IMG/VR virus record: IMGVR_UViG_3300017971_000610
Coordinates: 1 to 32,050 of that record
Strand: one strand, 5' to 3'
DNA: 32,050 nt
Source of the DNA: a virus
Below are positions 18,857-25,093 of this stretch, one piece after another. Under the pieces are notes generated by a model. That model ran no database searches, was not told the origin of the DNA, and saw only the letters and a program-made list of their open reading frames with translations. Within the stretch, counting starts at the first letter, position 1. Every line of letters begins with the position of its first letter. The position numbers and the translations under genes were made by a program.

Positions 18857-21052
18857 TCAGCTACCGGCGTTTTTGACGACGCACTGATACGCGAGCGCGG
18901 CCACGCCGTACTCCATGCGCACCTTGTACTCGATACCGTCGACCGACCAGCCCTCGCGGCTCTCGATCTGCGGCGCATCCTGGCCACGCACGAACGCGAC
19001 CTCGATAAACGGCACCGGGCCTTGCGGGCTCGACTGCACAAACCAGTCGTCGGCGGTGCCGTCGGCGCCGCCGAGGCGGTCTTCAACGACCACCTGCAGG
19101 TTCGAGAACTGGTTGGCGGCCCGCTTCTCGGCCAGGCCGTCGCCGGATGTCAGCTCATAATCGAGCTGCTCGGCACCGACCAGCGCGCGGCCCTCGGTTT
19201 CCCACACCGGCGGCAGGATCAAAAGCGACGGCGACAGGCCCAGCGTCGCGTTGCCGCTGGGGTCTTTCTGCACCCGCATCAGGCGGCGCGCTTCCGACAG
19301 TGTGGCCGTGGCCGGTGCGCCGGCGGTGCCAATGTTGGCGTGGCCGGCGTCGAAAACCGCGGTGCTGTCCTGGTTCAGGGTCGGGTTGCCGGTATAGATC
19401 GCCCACACGTCGTCGCCGACCTTGCGGTTGGCGGCCATGGCGATCTTGCTCGCGTTATCGCGGAACACCTGCAGGTCGTCGTTGACAATCGCCTCGCGCG
19501 TGAAGGCGATCATGCGGCCGTACTTCTTCGCGGTCAGGTACTCGACCACGTCGGACATCGAGCCGTGCTTGTACTCGCCGCCCTCGGGCACCATCAGCAG
19601 GTCATCGAACGCGGACATCGCCGGCCGGCTGGCCTGCTTGAAGTCCGGCACCTGGCCGACGCGCACCACCTGGCGCCAGGTCTCCTGCACCTGCTCATAC
19701 ATGACCCGGATCTGCTTGTCGATCACGTTGGCCAGCAGGCCCGGGAAGTCGCCGGTCGAATGCGCGGCCATCACGTCGAAGCCGACCGCCATGCGGGCGT
19801 TGACGCTCTTGTCCAGCAGCGCGCCGACGATGCGGTCCTTGTCGGCATACTCGACACCGCGCATGCCGACATCGCGTGCGAACGCGCGTGCCAGCTCGGA
19901 CATCGGCAGGCCGACCAGATCGTTGCCTTTCTTGTCGGCGTCGGGCTTGACCCCGAACGCGAACGCCATGGCTTCGGCGTAGGCGGCGAAGCGCTTCTCG
20001 TCATGGGTCTCACCCATCGACGCGCCACCTAAATGGCGTGAGGCGTTCGGCGGCGCCTGGTAACTCTGCGCCATCCCATACTGCTCCTGCGCCACGATCG
20101 GGCGTTGGGTCGACGTGGCCAGCACCTGCGAGAGGATACGGTGCGCCTCCAGCTCGCTGCAGTTGACATCGGACAGACACTCGCGCTGCGCGGCGGTGAC
20201 CGGGTTCAGCTCATCGCCGTCATAAAACGGCGCGAACACCGCCTCGACGGCGGCCCGGCGCTTGGCCTCGGCCTTAACGCCCTGTTCGCGGCCCGCGTCG
20301 AGCGTGCGCTGGTGTTTGGCGGCAAAGTCGCCGGAATCGTCGGGCGCGCCTGCGGCGTTGTTGCCCGAGGTGTTTTCGTTTGCCATTTTGGCGGCCCTCG
20401 TTTCGGCGCGACCATCGGCCGCGGTGAGTTGCGCATCGCCCCTTGCGGCAATGCGAAAAGATTCAGGCGCGGACGCGGCGACCGCAATGTCGATGACCTC
20501 ATCGACCAGGTTCGCGTCCAGCGCTTGCGCGGCGCTGAAGTAGACGTCCTCGTCCGACTTCAGCCAACCGCGCACGGTGTCTTCGTCGATGCCGTGGCGC
20601 GTGTATGCCGGCACCATGGCCTCGGCATGCGCATCCAGCGCGTCGGCGATCTCGCGGTGATCCTTGGCGCTACCGCGGCCAAAGGTGATCAGCGACGACG
20701 GGCCGTGCACCATCACCATGGCCATCGGCTGAGCCAGGCGGCGGTCGCCGGCCTGCAGGATCATCGACCCGGCGCTGTAGGCCTTGCCGTCGGCGATCGT
20801 GCGCACGTGTGCCGGGTGGTCGACCAGCGCCTGATACATCTGGCCCGCGGCCAGCATGTCGCCGCCGATCGAGGCGATGCGCACGTCGATCTGTTCGGCC
20901 TTGATCTCGCGCACCTCGGCGATGAACTCGTCGCGATCAATCCAGGCGCCGTCGCCGTCGGGCATCTGAATCCCTCCATACAGGTAGACGGTGGCGGTGT
21001 CGCCCTGCGCCACGACGCGAAACCCGGGGTCAGTCTTCGCCGTTGTCGTCAT
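18857..21052 (-). CDS. ClpP-like prohead protease-scaffold-major capsid fusion (731 aa)
   Basis: Residues 1-190 form a ClpP/S14-type protease: SIGGD at 61-65, the nucleophile region AYSAGSM with Ser96, the His region MVMVHGPS with His116, and a likely Asp near 167-169. Residues about 220-340 are charged, helical and scaffold-like, beginning at Met223 (MANENTSGNN), where an internal start could yield a separate scaffold or capsid product. Residues about 345-731 have major-capsid features (SARPAMSAFDDLLMVPEGG, IAFTREAIVNDDL, then beta-rich P-domain-like strands). Fused protease-capsid proteins are known in phages. In most relatives the genes are separate. The start at 21052 overlaps the portal gene by 23 nt. 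Confidence 0.8.
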   Translation of the reverse strand: MTTTAKTDPGFRVVAQGDTATVYLYGGIQMPDGDGAWIDRDEFIAEVREIKAEQIDVRIASIGGDMLAAGQMYQALVDHPAHVRTIADGKAYSAGSMILQAGDRRLAQPMAMVMVHGPSSLITFGRGSAKDHREIADALDAHAEAMVPAYTRHGIDEDTVRGWLKSDEDVYFSAAQALDANLVDEVIDIAVAASAPESFRIAARGDAQLTAADGRAETRAAKMANENTSGNNAAGAPDDSGDFAAKHQRTLDAGREQGVKAEAKRRAAVEAVFAPFYDGDELNPVTAAQRECLSDVNCSELEAHRILSQVLATSTQRPIVAQEQYGMAQSYQAPPNASRHLGGASMGETHDEKRFAAYAEAMAFAFGVKPDADKKGNDLVGLPMSELARAFARDVGMRGVEYADKDRIVGALLDKSVNARMAVGFDVMAAHSTGDFPGLLANVIDKQIRVMYEQVQETWRQVVRVGQVPDFKQASRPAMSAFDDLLMVPEGGEYKHGSMSDVVEYLTAKKYGRMIAFTREAIVNDDLQVFRDNASKIAMAANRKVGDDVWAIYTGNPTLNQDSTAVFDAGHANIGTAGAPATATLSEARRLMRVQKDPSGNATLGLSPSLLILPPVWETEGRALVGAEQLDYELTSGDGLAEKRAANQFSNLQVVVEDRLGGADGTADDWFVQSSPQGPVPFIEVAFVRGQDAPQIESREGWSVDGIEYKVRMEYGVAALAYQCVVKNAGS

Positions 21053-22481
21053 CGTTCGTTTCCTCGGTGTTTTCCGCGGCTGGTAACGGTGCCGGCTGTT
21101 TCGCCGCGGTCAGCTCGGCCAACCTATCGTCATCGTCGCGCTCGGCGTCGACCTGGCGCGGGTCCTTCCCGAACCGGCGCGCGACGCCCTGGCGTGAATC
21201 CCAGCCGTTGCGCTGGTCCATCTCGGCGGTCTTGCGGTCGGCTTCGGGGTCGATCGACGGCATGGCCGGGCCGTCGATGCGCACGTCATACAGCGTCATC
21301 GGGTCGGCCCGGCGCAACAGGCGCGCCGGCAGCTTGCCCTCGGCCATCATCAGCTTCAGCGGCTCCACATACAGCAGCGGCTTGGCGAAGTCGCGCACGA
21401 ACTGCGCGCGATCCTCGTAGATCATTTCCCAGGCGTGCACGTTCTCGACCCGCTGCGCAGCGTACGCCCGGTCGAACACATACGCGATCCACGAAAACGC
21501 GACCCGGCAGGCGCTGGCGAACTGGCGCAGCTCCTGGTTCACAAACTCGGTCGCGTTCTGGTTCGGGTGTTGCGGCGCGTAGAATTCCAGGCCTTCGCCT
21601 TTCTTCAGGTAGTCGATCACCTGCAGGTCGGAGAGGTCCAGCTCGTGCTGGTAGCTGCCGGCGACCTCCGGCGGGTTCTGGTTCTCGGGATCGTAATCCT
21701 GGCCGCGCGTAATGCCGGCGAACAGGTTGGCGGTCGCGCGTGCGGCGCGGCGGTGGCTTTCCTGATACTTGGCGATATCCGAGACCCGGAAGATCACGCC
21801 GTGGAACAGGGTGATGCCGCGGGTGGCGTCGGTTTCTTTTTGCCGGCGCAGGTGGACGATCTCGCGCGCCGGTATCCACTGCGGCTCGAACTCCGGCAGC
21901 CCGAACCGCCACAGGTCGGAATTTGGCGCATAGGGATAGACGGCGTAGCGCGTCGGCGCGCCCCACTGGTCGCGCTCGATCCCCATGCGGGCGGTGCCGG
22001 ATTCAAAGAAACCGTACGGCACCAGCTCGGAGCGTATGAGCTGCACCTGGTAGCCGACCCGCTGCGGATTGCGCCCGCGGTAGACCTTGCGCCCGAACAT
22101 TTCGCCGGCGCAATCCCAATCGCGCCAGGCCAGGCGCTCGACTTCCTGGCGCGATAGCTCGCCGGTGACATCGGCGCTTTCCGACCAGCGCGCGTGCTGG
22201 TTGGCGATCGCGTCGTTCAATTCCTTGATCGGCTTGCCCTTGCGGTCGCGCACCATTGGTTGATAGGTGAGCCCAGGCCCGACGCCTTTCGTTTGTCGCG
22301 CGTCCAGGGTCGCGATCACCGGTGCGGCATTCTTGGCGAGATAGCGCGCCCACTGGCGCAGCCGGTCGCCGGCGCGGTAAATCTCCGCGTCGGCGCTGCC
22401 ACCTGCCGGCGGGGTCTGGTTGTAATCCGAATCGAAGCCGGCCTCATAGCGGCCGCGGATCGGCACCACCCGGTCACCCAT
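21030..22481 (-). CDS. Portal protein, lambda family (483 aa)
   Basis: The N-terminus (MGDRVVPIRGRYEAGFDSD) is followed by the block RAGDRLRQWARYLAKNAAPVIATLD, then VGPGLTYQP, WRDWDCAGEMFGRKVYRG and HLRRQKETDATRG. The stem region LEFYAPQHPNQNATEFVNQELRQF (given in part here) is characteristic of lambda-type portals. The C-terminus is acidic and disordered. The portal forms the ring through which DNA enters and leaves the head. About 480-550 residues is normal for the family. The gene lies between the gpW-like connector gene (8-nt overlap) and the protease-capsid fusion, as in lambda W-B-C order. Confidence 0.9.
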   Translation of the reverse strand: MGDRVVPIRGRYEAGFDSDYNQTPPAGGSADAEIYRAGDRLRQWARYLAKNAAPVIATLDARQTKGVGPGLTYQPMVRDRKGKPIKELNDAIANQHARWSESADVTGELSRQEVERLAWRDWDCAGEMFGRKVYRGRNPQRVGYQVQLIRSELVPYGFFESGTARMGIERDQWGAPTRYAVYPYAPNSDLWRFGLPEFEPQWIPAREIVHLRRQKETDATRGITLFHGVIFRVSDIAKYQESHRRAARATANLFAGITRGQDYDPENQNPPEVAGSYQHELDLSDLQVIDYLKKGEGLEFYAPQHPNQNATEFVNQELRQFASACRVAFSWIAYVFDRAYAAQRVENVHAWEMIYEDRAQFVRDFAKPLLYVEPLKLMMAEGKLPARLLRRADPMTLYDVRIDGPAMPSIDPEADRKTAEMDQRNGWDSRQGVARRFGKDPRQVDAERDDDDRLAELTAAKQPAPLPAAENTEETNDDDNGED

Positions 22482-22680
22482 GCATCGTTACCTTGCGGAA
22501 TTGCGACCGGTTCGCGCTGCGCTGGTTGACGATGCGCTGCAGTCGCTCGCGTTCATTGGTCAAGGCCTCAAGATCATAGTCCGTCCGCTGGTCGCCGATC
22601 GACGCCGACTTCACCCCGGCGGCGAGTTTGGCGTCGATTTGGTCGATGCGGGTCTGGATGGTCTCAAGATCGCTGGCCAT
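22474..22680 (-). CDS. gpW-like head-tail joining protein (68 aa)
   Basis: The start is the ATG at 22680-22678 (MASDLETIQTRIDQIDAKLA); upstream in-frame sequence is not coding-like. The protein is two helices around a short loop: SIGDQRTDYDLEALTNERER is the mid segment, and the polar, basic end is RSANRSQFRKVTMHG. Size, helical layout and position between terminase-side genes and the portal match lambda gpW, which joins the head to the connector. The stop overlaps the portal start by 8 nt. It follows a terminator, so its promoter should lie in 22681-22746; no clear one was seen. Confidence 0.75.
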   Translation of the reverse strand: MASDLETIQTRIDQIDAKLAAGVKSASIGDQRTDYDLEALTNERERLQRIVNQRSANRSQFRKVTMHG

Positions 22681-22746
22681 GCTGAAAACCTGTAGGGGCT
22701 CAGCACAAACCCTAGCCGGTGTTCTGTCGCAAGTCTGGTCGGGATG

Positions 22747-22782
22747 CAAAAAAAACCGCCGCCCTTAAGGAAAGGCGGCGGG
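22747..22782 (-). terminator. Rho-independent terminator after the accessory block
   Basis: On the minus strand, CCGCCGCC, a TTTCCTTAAG-type loop and GGCGGCGG are followed by eight T (A8 at 22748-22755 on the plus strand). It sits after the stop of the RHH-like gene and before the gpW-like gene, separating the accessory block from the head operon. Confidence 0.85.
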
Positions 22783-22820
22783 AAAGTTCCACCAAAGAGG
22801 CGCGGAGTCGTGCGCCGGGG

Positions 22821-23207
22821 TCAGGTCCTCACAGGGTCACCTGCGTTTGCAAACGCGCCGCAGTATTCCACCAACAGGCGCTCGGCTTCCGCGCGGTTCG
22901 GCGTGGTCGCGCAGCACACCCAGCGCACCGGTGTCGCGTAGCCCACTGAGTAGTAGCCGTTGGCGGCCTGTTCAATGCGGAACTCATAAAACGGCCTCCG
23001 ATTGTCGCCGATGCTGGCGCACGGCGCGTGGTAGGTGCGCCGCGCCCTTAGACCGTCCAGCGCGGCCAGAATCACGGCCGACCGGCTGCCGGCCTGTTCA
23101 TCCACCCAGGCCAGCAGCTCGGCGGGGATGCGTGCCGAGATCGACACCAGCGCCCCACCCTCGCGTGGCGGGCGTCCTGCGCCCGGTCGCTTGCCACCGC
23201 GGGCCAT
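22821..23207 (-). CDS. Putative ribbon-helix-helix protein (128 aa)
   Basis: The N-terminus is a basic RGGKRPGAGRPP tail, common on phage DNA-binding proteins. It is followed by LVSISARIPAELLAWVDEQA, a good ribbon-helix-helix pattern (beta strand, then two helices with LDGLRARR). The C-terminal half contains FYEFRIEQAANGYYSVGYATPV and two adjacent cysteines (CC) plus another Cys. It probably binds DNA as a dimer, perhaps as a local regulator. The start overlaps the preceding stop (TAATG), and the gene ends before a strong terminator. The target is unknown. Confidence 0.65.
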   Translation of the reverse strand: MARGGKRPGAGRPPREGGALVSISARIPAELLAWVDEQAGSRSAVILAALDGLRARRTYHAPCASIGDNRRPFYEFRIEQAANGYYSVGYATPVRWVCCATTPNRAEAERLLVEYCGAFANAGDPVRT

Positions 23208-23242
23208 TAGTCCAGCCCCAGAAAGCCGGCCAGCTCATTGAG
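23197..23242. repeat. 46-bp direct repeat, left copy
   Basis: An identical 46-bp stretch occurs here and at 23651-23696. It covers the last codons (NELAGFLGLD), the stop and the first codons of the next gene (MARGG). Copies are in the same orientation and about 454 bp apart. The module between them is the likely insert. Confidence 0.9.
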
Positions 23243-23341
23243 AAGGTCGGCCTTTCGCAGGTTGGCCTGTTCTCCATGGGGAGCATTTTTTAACCATGCC
23301 TCGTGTTTGCGTAGGATTCTGTCTAGTTCAGCTTTGTTCAT
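23207..23341 (-). CDS. Small chimeric protein with pentapeptide-repeat-like leader (44 aa)
   Basis: The start is the ATG at 23341-23339. The sequence opens MNKAELDRILRKHEAWLKNA and continues GEQANLRKADLL. This is the typical leader of phage pentapeptide-repeat proteins (ILxxHxxWL...GexAnLxxAdL), but no repeats follow. Instead it runs straight into NELAGFLGLD, the same tail as the 72-aa gene upstream, as if the repeat domain had been cut off by recombination at the 46-bp repeat. It overlaps the upstream gene by 14 nt. It could be non-functional, or a new small protein. Confidence 0.6.
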   Translation of the reverse strand: MNKAELDRILRKHEAWLKNAPHGEQANLRKADLLNELAGFLGLD

Positions 23342-23630
23342 CGCCCCGCTCCCTCGCCGCGTCAATGGCGGCGTCTAGTCGATCCTCAAAAGGCATATCG
23401 CTACCAAGCTTCACATTTTTACGAGGCTCGGTTACAACAACTAGGTTGCTGTAGTTCCAATGCTGCTTTCGCAGCCACCGATACCGCTCGGCGTCTTTTC
23501 GCAGCCGCTCGTTTTCCTCCTCTAGCTCCCGGATGCGCTTGTCTGATGCATCGCCGTTGACCCACTCGCCTTCTTTGTCCAGCCCCATGCGCCAGATGAA
23601 CTCGGGAGTATATCGTTCAAGGTCACTCAT
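23328..23630 (-). CDS. Hypothetical coiled-coil phage protein (100 aa)
   Basis: The start is the ATG at 23630-23628, after GGAGCAAGGTG, a clear ribosome site. It contains a coiled coil (DKRIRELEEENERLRKDAERY), then RYRWLRKQHW, and ends with a short helical segment (FEDRLDAAIDAARER). This layout is typical of small phage accessory proteins with an ErxRxLrkda...WLR core. The DNA is lower in GC than the flanking genes and lies inside the repeated-junction cassette, indicating recent insertion. The function is unknown. Confidence 0.65.
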   Translation of the reverse strand: MSDLERYTPEFIWRMGLDKEGEWVNGDASDKRIRELEEENERLRKDAERYRWLRKQHWNYSNLVVVTEPRKNVKLGSDMPFEDRLDAAIDAARERGDEQS

Positions 23631-23661
23631 CACCTTGCTCCAAGGTGCCGCCGCGGGCCAT
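23623..23661 (-). pseudogene. Truncated start of the RHH gene (12-codon remnant)
   Basis: An ATG at 23661-23659 overlaps the upstream TAA as TAATG and begins MARGG, exactly as the intact RHH gene does at 23207. It then diverges (TLEQGDE) and stops at 23623-23625. This is the broken copy left by the cassette insertion. It is unlikely to be a functional protein. Confidence 0.65.
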
Positions 23662-23696
23662 TAGTCCAGCCCCAGAAAGCCGGCCAGCTCATTGAG
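23651..23696. repeat. 46-bp direct repeat, right copy
   Basis: This copy matches 23197-23242 in sequence and orientation. It carries the end of the 72-aa gene and the start of the RHH-type frame. Sequence beyond 23696 diverges from the left copy (CAGG versus AAGG), defining the right repeat edge. Confidence 0.9.
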
Positions 23697-23879
23697 CAGG
23701 CCTTCGGCTTTCTGCGCGGTGCCGGCGTGGCCCCAATTGATCGCGGCGGTTTCCGCCTCGTCGAAGCGCGCCTGCAGGTTGGCGCGGATTTCGTCGACCA
23801 GGCCGAGCGCGCGGTGGACGTGGTGTTGGTGCGCCTCAAGCGCGGTGAAGGTGTCCGGTGCGGGTTTGGTGCTGTTCAT
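23661..23879 (-). CDS. Hypothetical helical protein (72 aa)
   Basis: The start is the ATG at 23879-23877, after GGAGAACACGC; an in-frame ATG at 23984 would cross the promoter, so it is not used. The protein is largely helical (FTALEAHQHHVHRALGLVDEI, then LQARFDEAETAAINWGHAG), ending LLNELAGFLGLD. Its last residues and stop lie in the 46-bp repeat, and the same end is found on the 44-aa gene. No family was recognised. It is the first gene after a strong-looking promoter and may be made in quantity. Confidence 0.6.
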   Translation of the reverse strand: MNSTKPAPDTFTALEAHQHHVHRALGLVDEIRANLQARFDEAETAAINWGHAGTAQKAEGLLNELAGFLGLD

Positions 23880-23926
23880 GCGTGTTCTCCGGTGGTCGGC
23901 TTGGGTTGATTCCCTAACCTTTGAAT

Positions 23927-23956
23927 ATAGTAGACACAAATCAGAGAGAAAGGCAA
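23927..23956 (-). promoter_or_regulatory. Leftward sigma70-like promoter
   Basis: On the minus strand, TTGCCT (23951-23956) is followed by an 18-nt spacer and TACTAT (23927-23932), with TATATT immediately beside it. The area is strongly AT-rich against the GC-rich background. It lies about 50 nt upstream of the 72-aa gene and downstream of a terminator, so it is well placed to drive the accessory genes. Confidence 0.6.
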
Positions 23957-24069
23957 GCACTAAATTACGCTTGCGCTCGTGCATTGCTGGCCGTCCTTAG
24001 CCATGGAGGCACGCTTGTTATCGACTGAATACATCACAAACCCCTGCCGCGTCGATGGCGGCATTTACG

Positions 24070-24098
24070 CCAAAGAAAAGCCCCTCCGAAGAGGGGCT
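24070..24098 (-). terminator. Rho-independent terminator of the 93/52-aa gene pair
   Basis: On the minus strand, AGCCCCTC, loop TTCG and GAGGGGCT are followed by TTTTCTTT. It begins about 7 nt after the stop of the 52-aa gene, with a UUCG-type tetraloop, so it is a strong intrinsic terminator. Confidence 0.85.
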
Positions 24099-24104
24099 GG
24101 GTCT

Positions 24105-24263
24105 CTATCCTCCTAAGATCACCGGCACGCGCCAGTTGATCTGTTTCACGACAACCGTTCGGTTCCCTTGGATGGTTATCTCGATAACCGGAGTGCCGCT
24201 GGATGTCTTTACGATCATGACGCGGTTACGGTCCAGTCTCACGATGCGATCATGCTGGCTCAT
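24105..24263 (-). CDS. Small hypothetical protein (52 aa)
   Basis: The start is the ATG at 24263-24261 (MSQHDRIVRLDRNRVMIVKT), overlapping the previous stop as ATGA and preceded by GGAGGT, the best ribosome site seen in this block. The product is beta-like throughout (VMIVKTSSGTPVIEITIQGN, then RTVVVKQINWRVPV), suggesting a small barrel. It has no cysteines or membrane span. A strong terminator follows it. The function is unknown. Confidence 0.65.
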   Translation of the reverse strand: MSQHDRIVRLDRNRVMIVKTSSGTPVIEITIQGNRTVVVKQINWRVPVILGG

Positions 24264-24541
24264 GTTTCTACCTCCACGGTCCGGTGGGTATCGATGCGGT
24301 CGTTCGTCTTCTCGTCGAACAAGCCGGTGTCGTCCCAATACACGTCATCGTGTCCGGTCACGTCCCAGACGTTCACTTTGTATTGACGCCGTGGGAAGTG
24401 CATGACCCCCTTCCAGTCCCGACGGGCTTGCCGGACGCATTTCGCAGCCAGTCCCTCGGGTGCGTCAGTGCCTCTAACAAAGGTCGAACCACAACCGATG
24501 AAGATGATGGCGATCCGATCGCGCGTGCTATCATTGCTCAT
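24260..24541 (-). CDS. Hypothetical protein (93 aa)
   Basis: The start is the ATG at 24541-24539, after ATCAGGAGACTGTC; the longer upstream frame reads through non-coding sequence. The protein has a hydrophobic opening strand (RIAIIFIGCG), two cysteines (GCG and KCVRQARRDWKG), and a beta/acidic C-terminal half (VNVWDVTGHDDVYWDDTGLFDE). It may be a small alpha/beta enzyme-like or anti-host protein. No family recognised. It is co-transcribed with the 52-aa gene and has its own promoter candidate about 100 nt upstream. Confidence 0.6.
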   Translation of the reverse strand: MSNDSTRDRIAIIFIGCGSTFVRGTDAPEGLAAKCVRQARRDWKGVMHFPRRQYKVNVWDVTGHDDVYWDDTGLFDEKTNDRIDTHRTVEVET

Positions 24542-24847
24542 GACAGTCTCCTGATAGATTGTTAAAGAATGAAGCCCGGTGTCGCTTGGTTGTGTCGCCG
24601 GGTTTCTTTTAGCCAGTCGGTCTCCCAACTGACATGTACATTTTACCAAACGGCACCCCCGACCTCTCGACCACCACCCCGGATTCGATTACTTATCCAC
24701 AGGCCAAGTGCCTGTTTTGGCGTGCAATTTATCTTTTCGCTTGTAGGGCTTGACACGATGCTGGCGCTGCCGATCTGTTTGGAAATCGTGATTTCTGAGC
24801 AGGCGGTGCACCAATGGCGGGCTAAAAAAAATTAATCTTGCTCCTTT
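24542..24847. other. 306-bp non-coding gap with a perfect DnaA-box motif
   Basis: No convincing gene was found. The gap holds a perfect TTATCCACA (24693-24701), the consensus DnaA box; a perfect dyad GAAATC-GT-GATTTC (24782-24795); an 8-bp palindrome ATGTACAT near 24632; an AT-rich inverted repeat GCTAAAAA/TTTTTAGC (24821-24828 and 24845-24852) that spans the Mor-like stop; and two GCGACAC-type direct repeats in the leader of the 93-aa gene. Base composition is lower in GC than in the surrounding late genes. A single DnaA box can occur by chance. Confidence 0.5.
24640..24648 (-). promoter_or_regulatory. Extended -10 promoter candidate upstream of the 93-aa gene
   Basis: On the minus strand the motif TGGTAAAAT provides an extended -10 (TG-n-TAAAAT). 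No good -35 was seen. Transcription from here would give a leader of about 90 nt before the ATG at 24541. The element is short, so confidence is limited. Confidence 0.4.
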
Positions 24848-25093
24848 TTAGCGGATGAAGGTCTTGCGCGACAAACGGCGGTAGATGGTGGATGGATGCA
24901 CGCCGAGCGCCTTGGCCGCGTCGCGTGGCTTGCCCGGCGCCGTTTCGGCGATCAGCTCCAGGGTCAGGATCCGGCGCTTGCTGATCGTCAGGCGCTCGCC
25001 GCCCATCGTCGCGCGCGCGCGCGCCTCGATCCTGGCCGCGGCCTCGCGCCCGACCTCGGCGGCGATCAGGTCCAGCAGCGCCTGCCAGCTCAT
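24848..25093 (-). CDS. Mor/C-like transcription regulator (81 aa)
   Basis: The start is the ATG at 25093-25091 (MSWQALLDLIAAEVG), overlapping the large-terminase stop as ATGA. The longer frame to 25261 lies inside the terminase gene and is not credible. The protein has LLDLIAAEVGREAA followed by GGERLTISKRR, then KPRDAAKALGVHPSTIYRRL, an HTH. This matches the Mor-activator domain layout: a dimerisation helix, a 'GG..lyip' turn and a C-terminal HTH. Mor-type proteins of Mu activate middle promoters. Here it might activate the accessory or late promoters lying downstream. Target is unknown. Confidence 0.7.
   Translation of the reverse strand: MSWQALLDLIAAEVGREAAARIEARARATMGGERLTISKRRILTLELIAETAPGKPRDAAKALGVHPSTIYRRLSRKTFIR

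Noticed and set aside
18350-21712. Two long plus-strand frames (560 and 535 codons) opposite the capsid fusion and portal
   Set aside because: Compositional shadows, rich in Arg, Gly and His; opposite strand has recognised head proteins.
24000-24069. Short minus-strand frame of about 34 codons upstream of the accessory promoter
   Set aside because: No ribosome site and no coupling to neighbours; could be chance.
24821-24852. AT-rich inverted repeat GCTAAAAA/TTTTTAGC as a terminator after the Mor-like gene
   Set aside because: Stem has too few GC pairs and the U tract is not directly after it, so termination is doubtful.
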